64,000 bases of DNA. Source: Isoetes taiwanensis. Taxonomy: Eukaryota > Streptophyta > Lycopodiopsida > Isoetales > Isoetaceae. The notes beneath the pieces are model-generated. The model worked only from the letters and a program-made list of their open reading frames with translations, made no database searches and had not been told where the DNA came from. The translations under genes and the position numbers were made by a program. The stretch spans positions 1,379,138 through 1,443,137 of the forward strand of contig JAJEKV010000071.1 in the NCBI GenBank assembly GCA_021234155.1, written 5' to 3'. Below are positions 1 through 12,800 of the stretch, piece by piece; the first letter of the stretch is position 1; each line of letters opens with the position of its first letter.

Positions 1-92
1 GTGTACGCAAACTAAACTAAGTTTGCATACACAAAAATGAGTTCATGCACGTGAATCATTAAAGTTCGCGTACGCGAACAAGAACTTTACTT
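1..92. repeat. Cluster of short imperfect palindromes
   Basis: Bases 1-32 form a 13-base arm, a 6-base spacer and a 13-base arm with one mismatch (GTGTACGCAAACT facing AGTTTGCATACAC). Further on, TTCGCGTACGCGAA is a perfect palindrome and GTTCATGCACGTGAAT is a near one. A related cluster lies at 11,195-11,310. The role is unknown; it may be the worn end of a foldback element. Confidence 0.6.
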
Positions 93-2835
93 ACATGAGT
101 TTTTTTTTTTTTTTTTAATGCATGCCACATATTGGAGTTTCTACATGTTGGCTTTTCCTACACGTTTGCTACATGATGCCTTAGTTGCCTAGTTGTTTGC
201 CTGCTCTGCTTCAAAAGTTCCTAGGATGGGGATTATTCGCTCATAAATTATGACTATGGTCCACGGTCCATATATAGACATGTTAAACTCGGTAAGGGCA
301 CGTTTAACCATTGGAATTGGAATCCTTTGTTTACAGTTTAAGGGAATTTTTATCTAACTATACTACTAGCTAAAGGGAATTTTTTTTGAAATTCTTAATA
401 CCTCTCGTCATTAAAGATGGGAGGCGGATGAAATCTGGCAGGCCATGGCATCAATTTGCTAGGATCTGCCCAATGCACCTTGACAGCAGGGATGCTTTTA
501 TTTATTTTTTCAATGCAATTTATATAGAATGGTTGGCGAATGTAAAAAAGAATAAAATTAGTTTTAATAGCGAATATGTTAAATAATCCATTTATTTTCA
601 TCATTATTTGGCAAATTTTTGTTGTTTAATCTTTATAACTCAAAATTTATAAGCAAATACATTTATAACTTTGCTCAAAGAAGAAATGGGTTTGAATTCA
701 AGACACAAAGATAGAAGCCTTTATGGAGGAAGTATAGCATTTCTAGGTCTTTATTCTGTTCTAAAACCAAATTGAACCCATGAAATACAATATGTAGCAT
801 AATAACAGGGGTTTTCTTTGTGTTTTTGTACGCTTTTCACTAAGGTTTTCCTATGATTTCGTGAACCAATGGCTCACAACAAAATCCCCTTTTTTGTGCG
901 TGTGGTGCATAATGGTCAACAACCAATGGCTCATAACAAAAGCCCTCTTTTTGTGTGTGTGGTGCATAATGGGCACATGAAGAGCTTGAAGGGCGCATGT
1001 AGTGCAGTTTCCCCGCCGGCAACACATTTCTTATCATAACTTTTGATCCACCAGCTCTGTTTCAGATGATTTTTATTGCGTTGGAAAGCTCTCTCCGAGA
1101 TCTTTTTGATAGTGTATGATATGGATATGTTTGGTTAAGTTATCTATGCTAAAACATCAATTTTTTCGGTCGGGTTTGGTAGGCTTTCACATCCTGCCAG
1201 CTGATTAATACAGGATTGCGCTATTGGATATTGTTTTATGGCTCATTCCGAATGAAGCTTGCAAAAAATTACCATGCATTTTTAGATTTTGAGGCAGTTA
1301 TTAAGCAAATTCCAAGGCTTCTAGATCCTTGTGCTAACAAGAAGAAAAAGTTTCCCACTTTGGTTTCTCACCACAAAAATCCATGGAGGCCAAAGGCTGC
1401 TGTTAAATTCCAGTTGAAAAATGTTTGTGTATGGGTGTTGCAAATTTTATGACTTTCAGAATAATGGGATCAATCTGCTCTATCTTTATGGTAATTTTTA
1501 TATGTTCTATTTGTTTTATTGTGACGAAATTCAAAAGCTACAGGTGATGAAAGCCTCAAATGAATTCTAGTTTTTTTCTGGTTTGAATTCTAAATTTTTT
1601 GTCACACAAGGCGGGGGGGGGGGATCAAATTTTTTTTTGCAACACAAACCATTAACATCCAACATATAAAAATTAAACCTCCCAACACATAACAACCATT
1701 GACACTAACAACCAACACATAACTACCATTGACATTACTTAACACAACCATTGGGTCCAACACATTTAAATTAAAATCCCCCTTAAACCCCCTTTGGTTT
1801 GGGTGCATATTCACACGGGGGGTGACTCCGGGCAACGAGAGCTGTTGGATAGGCATATTCACCCCTTATTCCTTAATCTACACCGTACCTAAAGTTCCTC
1901 GTTTGTGGGGTATGCAAGTACAAAATTTGCTATACTGTATAACAAAATTCGCAAAATACTATAAGATTTCAAGCAGAATACTATATGGTGTTGATTACCT
2001 ACAAATGCAACAAGGAAAACTCTATCAAGTCACATAAATCTCAAGGAATAACTTGCAGATAATCTTGTGATGCTCAAAAGCCAGTGTTGGTACGAATCAG
2101 AACGAATACTAGATTTTTAGTCGCAAGAAACTATAGAACTGGGGGCGAATGTGCTCTTGTCCTAGATTCGATTATATGGCGAATGTCTTCTTGGAAGGAC
2201 AGCTTCGTATCAATTCTGGACGAATATTCTAATAAAAAATGTGATACGTAACCTACTAAACAGTCGTAGGAAATTTTTGAAAATTCATAAAAAATCGTCT
2301 TTTGCGAATATTCGCCACTAAAAGCATCACTGCTTGACAGACTATATCTTATTAAAAAATTTGCTGTGAATATTTTTCTCAGGCTAATCTAGCATGTAAG
2401 TTGGAGCAGTTGTTCTTGAGGACGATTTCTCTCTTTGTGAAGATGATAAGCTGGACTGATATGAGGCGTAGCTGGATGAAAATACATTTGCATGCAAAGC
2501 ATTGTTTTGCAGGAGCCATAATTATGTGAAGCTATGGCAAACGATCTAAACATGGCTTTGGTGGTCAGCAGAAATATCAGGACATGTTTTCACTTCCAGA
2601 ATCCACTACAACGACTTTGATCTGCCTAGTTTTCTTAGGGAAATATCCATGAAGTTTTTTTTTTGCCTTTGATGGAAATTCGGCCATGCTTGTAGATTGA
2701 ACGGCATGATACATATAAGCAAAGGGGTCTACTGCAAGAGAAAATATATAAACTAGTTTCCGGGGTTTTTTAGGGCAGAAAATTGTGGCCTGTCTGTACA
2801 TTCTTTTGCGGATCTTATGTCTGTTTGGGAGTGAT
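93..2835. other. Intergenic DNA, no gene recognised
   Basis: AT-rich sequence with a poly-T run near 98-116 and a poly-G run near 1,612-1,623. Short open frames on both strands lack recognisable domains, splice context or a plausible start. The only structure seen is the short duplication at 864-978, listed separately. Confidence 0.6.
864..978. repeat. Two-copy tandem duplication, about 57 bp
   Basis: Two adjacent copies of about 57 bases, starting near 864 and 921, share ACCAATGGCTCA followed by ACAAAA and a T-rich stretch ending GTGGTGCATAATGG. They differ at a few bases. A short open frame on the minus strand crosses both copies and only mirrors the repeat. Confidence 0.75.
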
Positions 2836-2965
2836 AGCCATCCACACAATAAGAAATTTCGTGGCCCTTTTAAGCGTGGTCGTGCAGACTCATCTCAATC
2901 TGTGCCAAGAACTCAAACTGAAGATGACATAGGGTCTGACACTGAAGATAATCCAGGTATTCTAG
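2836..2965 (+). other. Exon-like fragment, unrecognised
   Basis: An open frame reads a basic stretch (KKFRGPFKRGRADSS) followed by an acidic one (TEDDIGSDTEDNP) and ends at a plausible splice donor (CCAG|GTATTC). No upstream exon could be joined to it. It could be a remnant or captured piece of a nuclear protein gene, or chance. No function is proposed. Confidence 0.25.
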
Positions 2966-4384
2966 TGCTTTATTGTGTTTGGATGGGTTAAAAAGCCATA
3001 TAGGAGAGTTGCAGAGCTCTCAAAGTATGCTCTGATAAGATGTTCTGATAGAAATGCAACTCAGATAGGATTAAAAAGCTTGTAAGTTACTGATGCAAGA
3101 ATTTCAATGCATGTCTTTTGCAAGAGTTCTGCTAAGAATTAAGGGCTGAAGATTGCTACTTGCTTGCTGATTTTAGGTTTAAAAGAAAACATCTGAATAA
3201 TTGTACATCTATGGAGTTTGTTTCTGTTAACTAAAGCCAAATATGGCAATGATTTTCCAGGAAAAATGTAAACTTCTAGTTAAGGTTTTTTGAACGCTGC
3301 TTGGGTTGAACCACAGCAGAGGGATATATTCCGCAAATTAAGAGATGGATACATTCTGCAAGCCAAGTTTATTTTAAGGGAGAGTGCTTAAGCACTGGAA
3401 TATTATCTAGTATTAGTTAATAAGCATAATGACTAAAGTCTGCAAATAGTAAGATGCAAAGATAGTAATTTGGAAAAACATGTACTCTTTCTTCTATATG
3501 ATTTCTTCTGAATTTTATTATGTCTTTCTTGCACATGGCTCTTTCTAACTTGGGAGAAAAGGATTACATTAGGCAAACGGTTAATAACCGAGAAGCTTAA
3601 GGTACCTTTTGGCCCTTGCATTTTTACCCAGTCTATGGCTAATTATGTATTGGTTGGCTGCAGGTACGGGCTTCTCTTCCTAATGCATTCCTTTTGTTTT
3701 AGGTTTTGGTTGAGCTTGGAGAATGAAAACTGACGGGAACTTGAAGATAATACTGCTGATATTAGAGGACGGCCACAAACAATGGTGTTATACTATGTAC
3801 TCCTGAATTGGATCTACGTTTTCCGTTTACATTTCTACTGTTTTGTATTAGTACAAGGTAATAATTTCTCTGTCTTTGTTTGAGACATGAATCTCAAGTT
3901 TTTGGCAAGCCTATATGCCTAACTTCCTTGCTTATTTGTTGTCCATATCTCTATTACTTAAACATCGAGATATATTATGAGATTACTGAATCTATTGCAA
4001 TGATATATGTATAAAATTTTGGACATATACAAGAAGTTCAATTTTCTGTGTTCTACACTTGGAATGCTAAGTGCCTATATGTGACTGCTAGTTTACATTA
4101 ACAATAGAATTTTGTAGTTGACTTTGGAGTATTGCAGCAGCATATAATTGATCATATGTAGCAGTTAGTTTTGGCGGAGTTATAGCTTAGTAAAGCTATG
4201 AAGTTAGTGTTGTATAAACTGTATTTTGCCTTGTGCATCTTAAATTTTGCTATGAAATGCATTCAAGTTAAGATTTATGGCCTGAAATCTTAAAGGTCAT
4301 GACACGGATAACATTGCAGGATAATATTATAAAGCATCTGTAAAGCTCCAGGGAGACCTTTTCATAGCCACAAACCCCTCCCGG
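2966..4384. other. Intergenic DNA before the LINE
   Basis: No coding segment with a recognisable domain was found. The last part, from about 4,270, may include the 5' untranslated region of the LINE whose first ATG is at 4,385, but the 5' border could not be set because no flanking target duplication was identified. Confidence 0.5.
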
Positions 4385-5227
4385 ATGGGAGGGAAACGCA
4401 AAACAGGTAACCCCAGTAAGGGAGATCCACCAGATGACTCTGATTTGCTTCACAATTTGATGAAGATGATGATGCAAGATATTTCAGAGATGAAAACCCT
4501 ATTGATGGATTTAACAGCACAGAAGAATGAGCTTCAAGAAACCAACAGGCAATTGCAAGAAAGAAACCAAGCCTTAGAAATTGAAAAAGCGCAGGATGCT
4601 ATGGAGATAAGCCGTCTCAAGGCTGAATTGAACCAAAACTCTGTATCCATGCAACAGTTACAGGGAAAGAACAAATTTCTTGAATTGGAAAAGATACAAG
4701 ATGATGCTGAACTGAATCGTCTTAGGGAAGAATTGAACCAAAACTCTGTTACTCAGCAGCCCCAGGATTTGGTTACGCAGATTGAATCTAAATTCTCTGA
4801 TCTTTTCCGGCAGGGACAAGATAGAGTCTTGGAATTAGAAGATAGACAACACAAAGCAAGTAACATCAAGATCTCAGGTATTGAAGAGACTCCAGGTGAA
4901 AATCTATCTGATATAGTAAATGATGTGTTCAAAAACAAGATCTTTCTTCATGAACCTGGGATTCAATATTGCTTCAGAATTGGTAGAAAAATAGACGGAC
5001 GAGACAGACCAGTTATTGTTAGATTCTTTAGTGTGGAATTGCGTAATCGCACAATGCAACATAAAGGGAATCCCAAGGGACAAAACATCTGATTAAACGA
5101 GGATTTAACTCCTCAACAGCAAAGAGATAGAAAAGTATTGTTGGAAGAAGTTAAGAAGTACAAAGCTGATGGGAAAACAACATACATCCTTGGAAATAAG
5201 GTCATTGTCAGAGGAAATAAAGCATAG
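4385..5227 (+). pseudogene. LINE ORF1 protein, one internal stop
   Basis: The frame runs 280 codons from the ATG at 4,385 to the TAG at 5,225-5,227, broken only by a TGA at 5,090-5,092. Residues 30-150 or so are a heptad-rich coiled coil with an internal duplication (twice a block containing ELNQNSV). It is followed by an RRM-like part (NIKISGIEETPGENLSD, CFRIGRKIDGRDRPVIVRF) and a C-terminal part with the family motif NEDLTPQQQRDRK after the stop. LINE ORF1 proteins of this type bind element RNA as oligomers and act as chaperones. The TAG that ends ORF1 is in the same frame as ORF2. Confidence 0.88.
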
Positions 5228-8200
5228 GAAACACGGACCCTCAGAGTTTTAGTAAGGAATATCCATGGTGCAAATGAATCTAAATTCTTAACGAGCATGG
5301 ACTCATTTGAACATCATGATATTCTGGTCTTACTGGAAACCTGGGAATATGATATGAGACCATTAATTGACATCCATGGCTTCACTAAGCTTGTTACTTT
5401 GCATAACCAGAAAGGCGTCTCTCATAGAGGTTGGGGAGGATTGGCTTGCTATGTCCGCTCTTCCTGCTTTGATTCAGTGAAAATTGTGCATACCTGCCCA
5501 TTCAAGCAATATCTGTGGATATGCATAGATGGGCAAACACCTCTTTACATTGCTGGTGTCTATTTTGCTCCCTTAGAGCCTATGCCTGCAAAAGTCTATG
5601 ACCAACCAGAATTGGATCCGCAAGATCCCTTTTTGCATCTTGTCAAAGACATTGCTAAATATCAGGAAAAGGGGTCAGTTTATGTGGCAGGAGATTTCAA
5701 TGCAAGATTGGGAATGAGACAAGCTATTTCGAGATGATGGCAATGAATTTTGGCAACAGGAATATGCAGATTCAGAACATCCTTGGAAACGTGTGTTTAG
5801 TGATCATAGTAACAACGTTATGGGAAATCATGTGCTGCAGTTATGTGGAGCTCGAGAATGCATTGTTTTCAATGGTATTCAAGCATTTCCTGATACTCAA
5901 AACTATACATGCTTTCAACCAAATGGTAGTTCCGTCGTTGATCTTCTACTAGGTAATCCTGCTTGAACAATGCTTTAAAATTTTCATGTTCTTAACAAGA
6001 AACTTGTTTCTGATCATGCACCACTTAGCCTGACGCTTAAAGCTAATAAGTTGCTTATTCCTCAGCGCATCAAGGCTCATTATAAAAATGTAGACCACTA
6101 TGCGGATGCTTTGACATGCAGACTTGAACAGGTGAAATGGCCAGCTGATGCATTTGGATACAGCCATACCCTGATTGAAAACATTCTCACAGTGGCAAAA
6201 GAAGTCTTTGGGACTACTAAACGCAGGTTCAGGCAGCACAACCAAAAGTGGTTTGACAAGGAATGTATGTTTGCGAAAAAGGCTTTGAGCGCGGCTGCTG
6301 GTTGCCAACAAGCCAAAAAGGCATACAAAAAGCTTCTGAGGCGAAAGAAGAATGATTGGCAGCGTATACATGAAGCAGATTTGACTAGCAGGCTACTAGA
6401 AGAGCCGAAAACGTTTTGGAACATAACAAAAAAGTCTCTTCCAAAAGCTGATTTTGCCGCAGAAGAGATGATCATTTGGCTTCGTGAACTCTTTATAGTT
6501 CCTGCTCAAAGGAAAATGATGCAGAAGTATCCTGTAAGTGAAATCATTTTTACCCCACTGGATGTTCAAGAAACGCTATCTCGCATGAAAAATGGCAGAT
6601 CCTGATAATCTAGGCATGGTGTCAGAGTTATGTAAATGGGGAGGTGATCTACTCCTTGATAAACTTGCTTATCTCTTCAATCTAGTGCTCAAACAAGGCA
6701 GTCTTCCAGATACTTGGTATGTTAGCAAGGCTGTTCCAGTTTATAAATGTGGTGACGTAAAAGACATACATAATTATAGAACAATTCTAGTTGGCAATTG
6801 TATGACCAAGATTTTTGCTTCTTTGATTGAACGGAAGTTAGTGGATTGGGCTACAAGAGTAGATGCTAGAGCAGCATGTCAAGCAGGTTTCAGATCTAGT
6901 TACTCTACAGTAGATCATTTAGTGACACTTCGGGTGCTCACAGAAAATGCCAAGGGCAGAGGGAACCAATTATATCTTACTTTCATGGATCTGACTAAAG
7001 CCTTCGACCGTGTAGATTGAGGCAAACTTCAAGATAGAATGGATGAAATTGGAGTCCCTCTTGCTCTAAAAGAAGCAGTAGCATATCTATATAAGAAAGT
7101 CTTGGTAGAGCTCTTATTTCCCCTTCACTTTGACACACAGGTACATAGCACCATAGGAGTCAAGGAGGGCTGTCCCTGCTCTCAAGCCCTCTTTGGGCTT
7201 TTTATTGATGAAGTTGAATCCTAGCTTGAAAATGAGAATGGAATTGGAACTGAAATATGTGGTCATGTTATTAAACTGATGCTCTTTGCTGATGACATTG
7301 TGCTCGTCTCTAGAACTCAATCTGGATTGCAGTCTCACCTTGATATCTTCCATGACTTCTGCAAACATAAAGGTATGTCTGTTAATCATTCCAAATCCAA
7401 AATTATGGTATTTGGATCACGCTCTCCCGCCGATTTTTCAATTGGAGGTGTTGCTCTTGAAGCGGTTATGCAATATAAATACCTGGGAATTGAAATGTGT
7501 TCTAACTAATAGTGGATAGCAGCAGCATCTAAGAGGGCAACAGGTGGCTTACGAGCACTGTTTGGTATGCTTCAGGTATGTGAGCAAAATAATCTGGAAG
7601 GGTGGCATTTACGCAAGTTGCTCTTTGGTACACTGGTTAAACCAGTAATGCTGTATGGATGCCCATCTTGGGCACTTGGATTAGCAGAGTCAGGGTGGAC
7701 TAAGCTAGAAAGAGTACAAAAGAAATTCCTCCTTGAAGAATTGGGAATAAAAGCCCAAACACCTTACATTATGCTCCTAGCTGAAACCAGATTTGTTCCG
7801 ATTGAGGTTGACGTTCTATGCCAGACGCTGCATTACTTGAATAGAATCTCACATCTTGACCCAGAACGGCTTCCATCTCAAGCGCTTGTGCATTCTCAAG
7901 AAAAATTAAATGGATGGTATGCTGCAGTAATTAAGTGGGCAAACAAATGGGGTATTTCACCTGGCAGTTGGCCACATGAATGGGAAGAACTGCAAACATT
8001 TGTGTTAGCAAAGGCAGTTGCCAAGCTTTGGCTAGATTGCGACAAAAGTGTAAAAGCATCCTTCTATAAGAAGGAAATTAATAATCTTGCCACCTACTGT
8101 GAGCAGCCATATCTGGGGTCAGATCTAAGATTGGGCTTAAGGAAAACCATTTCCAGTGTGCGACTCTCTTACCATCACCTTGCCATTGAAACTGGTAGAT

Positions 8201-8506
8201 GGCAAGGCTTAGAACGTAAGGATCGGTTGTGCCCCTACTGCCTGACTGAACCACAGATTGAAGATGAGGTACACGCCTTCCTTTCTTGTCCATCATATGA
8301 ACATGTTCGAGATTGATAATCTTGTAGACTTGTCCAATATACATCCAAATAGATTAGGGGTATATTTGAAATCCATTTTTAAGGAAAGGACAGATGTTAT
8401 ACAGTTGTATGAGCACATGTCATTGCTTGAGAATTCTGGCATATTTAATTACATATTGGAACCTTCGCCTATAGACCATGTTGTTGCCAAAAAACAACAA
8501 ATGTAA
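5228..8506 (+). pseudogene. LINE ORF2: endonuclease / reverse transcriptase, broken
   Basis: Endonuclease domain: LVRNIHGAN near 5,250, LLETW near 5,335, GDFNAR near 5,690 and the closing SDHAPL near 6,013. Reverse transcriptase: YRTILVGNCMTKIF near 6,775, motif A FMDLTKAFDRVD near 6,985, motif B with KEGCPCSQALFG near 7,165, and the catalytic FADD at about 7,285. A C-terminal CCHC finger (C-x2-C-x10-H-x4-C) lies near 8,230-8,295. Damage: frame change near 5,730, stops near 5,965 and 5,977, frame change near 6,600, stops at 7,018, 7,222, 7,507 and 7,510, frame change near 8,312. No ATG lies between the ORF1 stop and the first endonuclease motif; the first in-frame ATG is at 5,297, inside the domain. 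The product would nick target DNA and copy element RNA there. Confidence 0.92.
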
Positions 8507-8552
8507 ATCTTTTGCCATATAGACCTGAGGGTCCTCCAAAATGGCATGATTA

Positions 8553-8582
8553 ATATTGATTGATTGATTGATTGATTGATAT
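8553..8582 (+). repeat. Microsatellite 3' tail of the LINE
   Basis: Six or so units of ATTG run directly after the LINE 3' untranslated region. In LINEs with such tails the repeat marks the 3' end used for target-primed reverse transcription. Confidence 0.8.
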
Positions 8583-8717
8583 TACACGGTCTGAAAATAT
8601 CTTTAGATTGTAAAGGATAAAACATTTATCGTCCTTAGACTTTCTGGGATATGATACCATTACTTTTGGTTTAAGGTTTTGAACGACATTAGGATATAGA
8701 TATCTGTAACTGTATAC

Positions 8718-8838
8718 CTTGAAAGAATGGTACCATCTTGGACATTTTGTTCTTGTATGGCCAGATAAGACAGCGGGGGGATTGACCAATGCTGATGTTT
8801 GCGCTAGTTTTTACTAGTTCAAGCCGGGTTTTTTTTTT
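8718..8838. repeat. First copy of a 120-bp dispersed duplication
   Basis: This copy matches 9,749-9,868 (shared GGTACCATCT, TATGGCCAGATAAGACAGC and GATTGACCAATGCTGATGTTT, both followed by a T run). It has a one-base length difference that destroys the reading frame kept by the second copy, so it is the more damaged of the two. Confidence 0.8.
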
Positions 8839-9703
8839 CTCCCATTTACTTTAGCCAACATGTTTTAAAATTGTGCTAAAAAATCGTCAAATAGCTAAGT
8901 TTAGTCCTTAAATTATTCCATGGAGGGAAATGTTTGAGAATATCATCTGATGGTCACAATAGAAACATTCTTGCTAGGAGCAAGGGCTTCTCACTGTGGC
9001 CCTGGAGGCAAATGAAGTAATCAGACATGATGGTGTTGGAAGGGGAAATCAGCAAGCAACTCGAAGTTGAAGTTGGGCTCTCTCTTAAGAATTTAGAAAA
9101 TTCTAAAGGTAGTAACCCATATGAGGAGTCTTTGAGAGAATTATCTGAGAAGATATCAGATCTCTTAAACGAGTTAAAATGATAGATTTTAATGGAGAGT
9201 ATATTACTCCAGAGTAAATTATGCTTTGATTTAACCAAATGAAATTATACTTTATGGAAATAAAGAAAAGGGAACACAAGTTATAATAGGCAGTAGTGAA
9301 TACAAATCTCTAATGCTGAACAAGTATGCAGATAGCAGACTTGGTTTGAAAAGAACATTTAGTATTAATTTAAAAGACATGCGCAAAAGCATAACATTTG
9401 TTAGGATATTTGGTAGTTTAAGCCTTAATTTGGACAGAGTTTGCCTTTAGTAGGCCATTAGGATTTGATCTTGCATAATGCTGCCGCATAGACATATTGC
9501 CTCATTTTTACTCAAACTATTGAATCGGTACAAAGATTTATTTGAACTTAATTAATACCTTGATGGCATGATATTGTCCTTTCTATGAACTAATAACATA
9601 TGAATAAGTATTTTGGTTCTCCCATTAATTAGAGGCAGTTGAATTGGATTGCATTGATATGTTTGACCATATGTTGTAAAGACATGTTGTTCATCTTGGT
9701 TAG

Positions 9704-9847
9704 AACCGTCAAGTTATTGGATACAGGATAACTGGAGACCATTTACCAGGAAAGATTGGTACCATCTCGGATGTAACAGTCCGTGTATGGCCAGATAAGA
9801 CAGCAAAGGGATTGACCAATGCTGATGTTTGTGCTAGTTTAGGCTAG
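9704..9847 (+). other. Exon-like fragment, second copy of the 120-bp duplication
   Basis: A possible splice acceptor (TTGGTTAG) at 9,703 is followed by 47 in-frame codons ending in TAG at 9,845-9,847. The peptide includes QVIGYRITGDHLPGKIG, TISDVTVRVWPDKTAKGL and TNADVCASLG. It reads like a real protein end rather than noise, but I do not recognise the family. The match to 8,718-8,838 begins part-way through, so the two pieces share only the 3' half. It could be a captured terminal exon inside a larger mobile repeat. Confidence 0.35.
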
Positions 9848-9868
9848 TTCAAGCCAGTTTTTTTTTCG

Positions 9869-12800
9869 GAGGCAAGATACTTTTGTTATTTTATTGATAA
9901 AGAAATGATACAAGACCTTAGTACACGGCTCATAACAAGCTAGAAGAAGGGTGGATGAGATGCACAAACTTAGCACTTGAGAAAAGGTAGCTCTACTATT
10001 TCTCTATTATTCCTTATACTACAAGAGGCCCATCCCATTTTCCTCACAGATGAGTACTCTGGCATGAACCTGTACCTCCTCTAAACAATAACAGATACTA
10101 AGAAAACAATCCTTTCTTTCCATCTATTTGGGACACCTCATTCATCCTTCAAATGGGTGTCAAATTGAAATGCCAAGAAGAAATTCTATCACACGTAAAG
10201 TTTCTATCAAATAAAAAAAAAAGACAGAGAATGCAATACCTCCTGAAGCTGCAACCACTTAAAGCTCGTCCCCTTAAAGATGCCAAGCGCTTGAGGCGTC
10301 CAAGAGATCCAGCTTCATCCTGCACATTAACTACGCTCTGTTAAATCCACAAGCATAGAGGTACATCAAGAGGTACTCCGCCTTCCCACTATGGTGGACA
10401 TCTCTCAAGCTTGCCCCAAAGGAGTAGTCTGCCATCTCCCCCTACACATCCCAAACATCAGCATAACCTAACAAATTGTGAATGTGATTGGCATCATTTG
10501 ATGCTTTCGATGATAAATGTATGGGTATGAAATGAAACCATTTTCTATTAAATTGATGATAAGAATTTGCAATTTTTTATTCTCCACCCACCCACCTCCA
10601 TCATGAAACAAGGTTTCTGGTACATTGTTGATGAGGATGCAATTTTTGCATCTCCACCATGATAGCCTTGAGTATCATACTAAACCCACTAATGTCTTTT
10701 AATCCTGTAGCCCAAGAGTAGTTCCTTTCATATATGCATTGGGTGACCACTTACACTATGCCAAGAGCATGTAAGTCTAAATTTCACATGGCTTGTAGAG
10801 AAAGAATCCAAGCAGGCAACGCAGAAGCTCTGATACTACATTATTTGAGATAAGACTGCTCAGAACTGAAAAGTCATGCTTGAAAATTTCCACAAACCCT
10901 TTATTGCCTAATAAAATCGAAACTGAAGCTGAACCACCATACTTTGTCAAGGATTCAGCAACCAGAAGCAAGGTATCAGAGCAGCAGCTATACTACACTA
11001 GGCCTCCTTTGCTGCCACAATTTGGAACAGACAGGGAGGGGATGGACGAAACAACACCAACGTGATCTTATCTAGCAGTAGCAATAATGTTTCTGCCGTT
11101 CCTCTAGCTTCGATGCTTCCACGACAGTGCTATAGGCATCGGGTGGATGCTGGCGCCGCCCTAAACGCAAACCCTAAGCCACATCTTTTTTCTGTTGACA
11201 GAGTTCATGTACATGAATTCTTTTATAGTTCATGTACATGAATATTAATGTTTCGCGTACACGAACTCATTATCGTGTACGGAATTAGTTCAGTTCCTAT
11301 ACATGAATTTTTTCGGCGCCATTTTTTTTTAACCATATTTTTGATGTATTGTACTTCAAATAGCAAAGGATTACACTTATACTTTTATAGTATTAAAGGT
11401 AATGAAATGCATTGGAAATTAAGCAGTCAAATGATCCTAATTAGTGTGAGGTTGGCACTGTGAAGATAGAGAGTGTCACTTTGCTAATGATGCTATACTG
11501 CAAATGGAAAGGCAAAAGCCAATTAATTAATCAAAGGTATATTATGAATATCTAATGTTTATTTCTAATTTGGCAATGTTGTGTTTAAACCCAGGTATTC
11601 AATGAGCAATTGTTTTTGTTGCCTAAAATTTTACCATTATGTCTGTACCATAGATAATAAAGCTAAATAAACTAAATGCAATAACCGAAGGCAAAAGAGA
11701 TGATTGAAATATTGCATCCTTCACATAGACGTTAACCTACAAAAGACGTTAAGTGGGATCAATGTGCACCTCCACTAGATTCAACTTTTCTATTTGTATG
11801 AACTGAAAAGGAATGTCCTCTGAGTTATGATGGCTTGCCAAAAAACATAAACTGTGAAATACATACAAGTATACACCTTAGTTGAATAGCAAAGAGAATC
11901 CATTTTGAGAAGCGCATATACTTATGTCGATGAAGGTCCTTCTCTTTGCCATAGTAGTTTATTTGAAGAATCTTTTGCAGCTATGAGTTTGAAAGTCGCG
12001 GACTCTACGGCCTATTCCTAAATGAATTCGTTTGATGCAATAGCTAGCAAGATGAACCCCCTTGTTATTATCGATCGCTAAATTAACAATGCATGTCAAA
12101 ACAATGTTTTCACAGGTAAAAATTAAATGTGTGGATAACCGAAAACACAAGGTACATCACAAAGAATGAAGGTTCAACAAAGAAAAACAAGATGACGACT
12201 TGTACAAAAGAAATATGTCCAAGAATATTCTATAAATTTTCGAAAATCTTCACCCTCACATCACTGAACAAGGGGTTGCCCTTGCGGCAACAGAAAAAGC
12301 AAGGTGTAAGATATAGCTCTGCTATTGATGGAATTAAGATGCACAAGAGGTGCTTTGACCTTTTGTTTTGAACTAGTTTTGTGAGGCAAAACTTCCAACT
12401 CTTTAACACACCAATTGAAATTTTGATCCAGTAAGAATTACATTTTTTTAATTATTCTTTAAATGCATTCCATATGGCACTCTGCCCCTAGCGTATACAA
12501 TATAGACTTGGAATTGCCTGGAGAGGAGAGATTAGCTAGATAACGATACTCTTCTTCAAGGAAAATTCCACTCAAGTCCGTCAATTAAGACTTAATATGG
12601 ATCACGAATAATCGATTTCAATAAGGATTTCGTTGTCCAAAGAGGGGTATAGTTTAGTGGAATAAGAAAACATTACTATCTGTGAAAATGGGCTATCATT
12701 ACACAAATCCCATTCCTCATAGTGGAATCTAGCTCTGAAGCTTTCATCTAAGAATTTGTCCTAAATGTAGATGGAAATATGCCTGCCCCCCCTTTTTTTT

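Larger units (their letters stand above)
4385..8582 (+). mobile_element. Non-LTR retrotransposon (LINE), nearly full length, decayed
   Basis: The element carries ORF1 (coiled coil plus nucleic-acid-binding region), ORF2 (AP-like endonuclease, reverse transcriptase, C-terminal CCHC finger) and a 3' tail of repeated ATTG/TTGA units at about 8,553-8,582 instead of poly-A. Order and motifs are those of APE-type LINEs; the tail recalls clades with microsatellite 3' ends, but I cannot assign the clade by eye. The element is dead: ORF1 has one internal stop and ORF2 at least six stops and three frame changes. The domain order is intact, so it decayed after a nearly complete insertion. Confidence 0.93.

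Noticed and set aside
386-2037. Several 60-100 codon frames in the first 2 kb
   Set aside because: No domain, no splice or promoter context, and AT-rich codon content like the surrounding non-coding DNA.
5734-5952. Separate small gene starting at the ATG near 5,734
   Set aside because: It is the wrong frame through the endonuclease domain; the frame one base earlier continues the domain.
5949-6475. Minus-strand frames of 125-140 codons within the LINE
   Set aside because: Antisense to the endonuclease/reverse transcriptase region, with no domain of their own.
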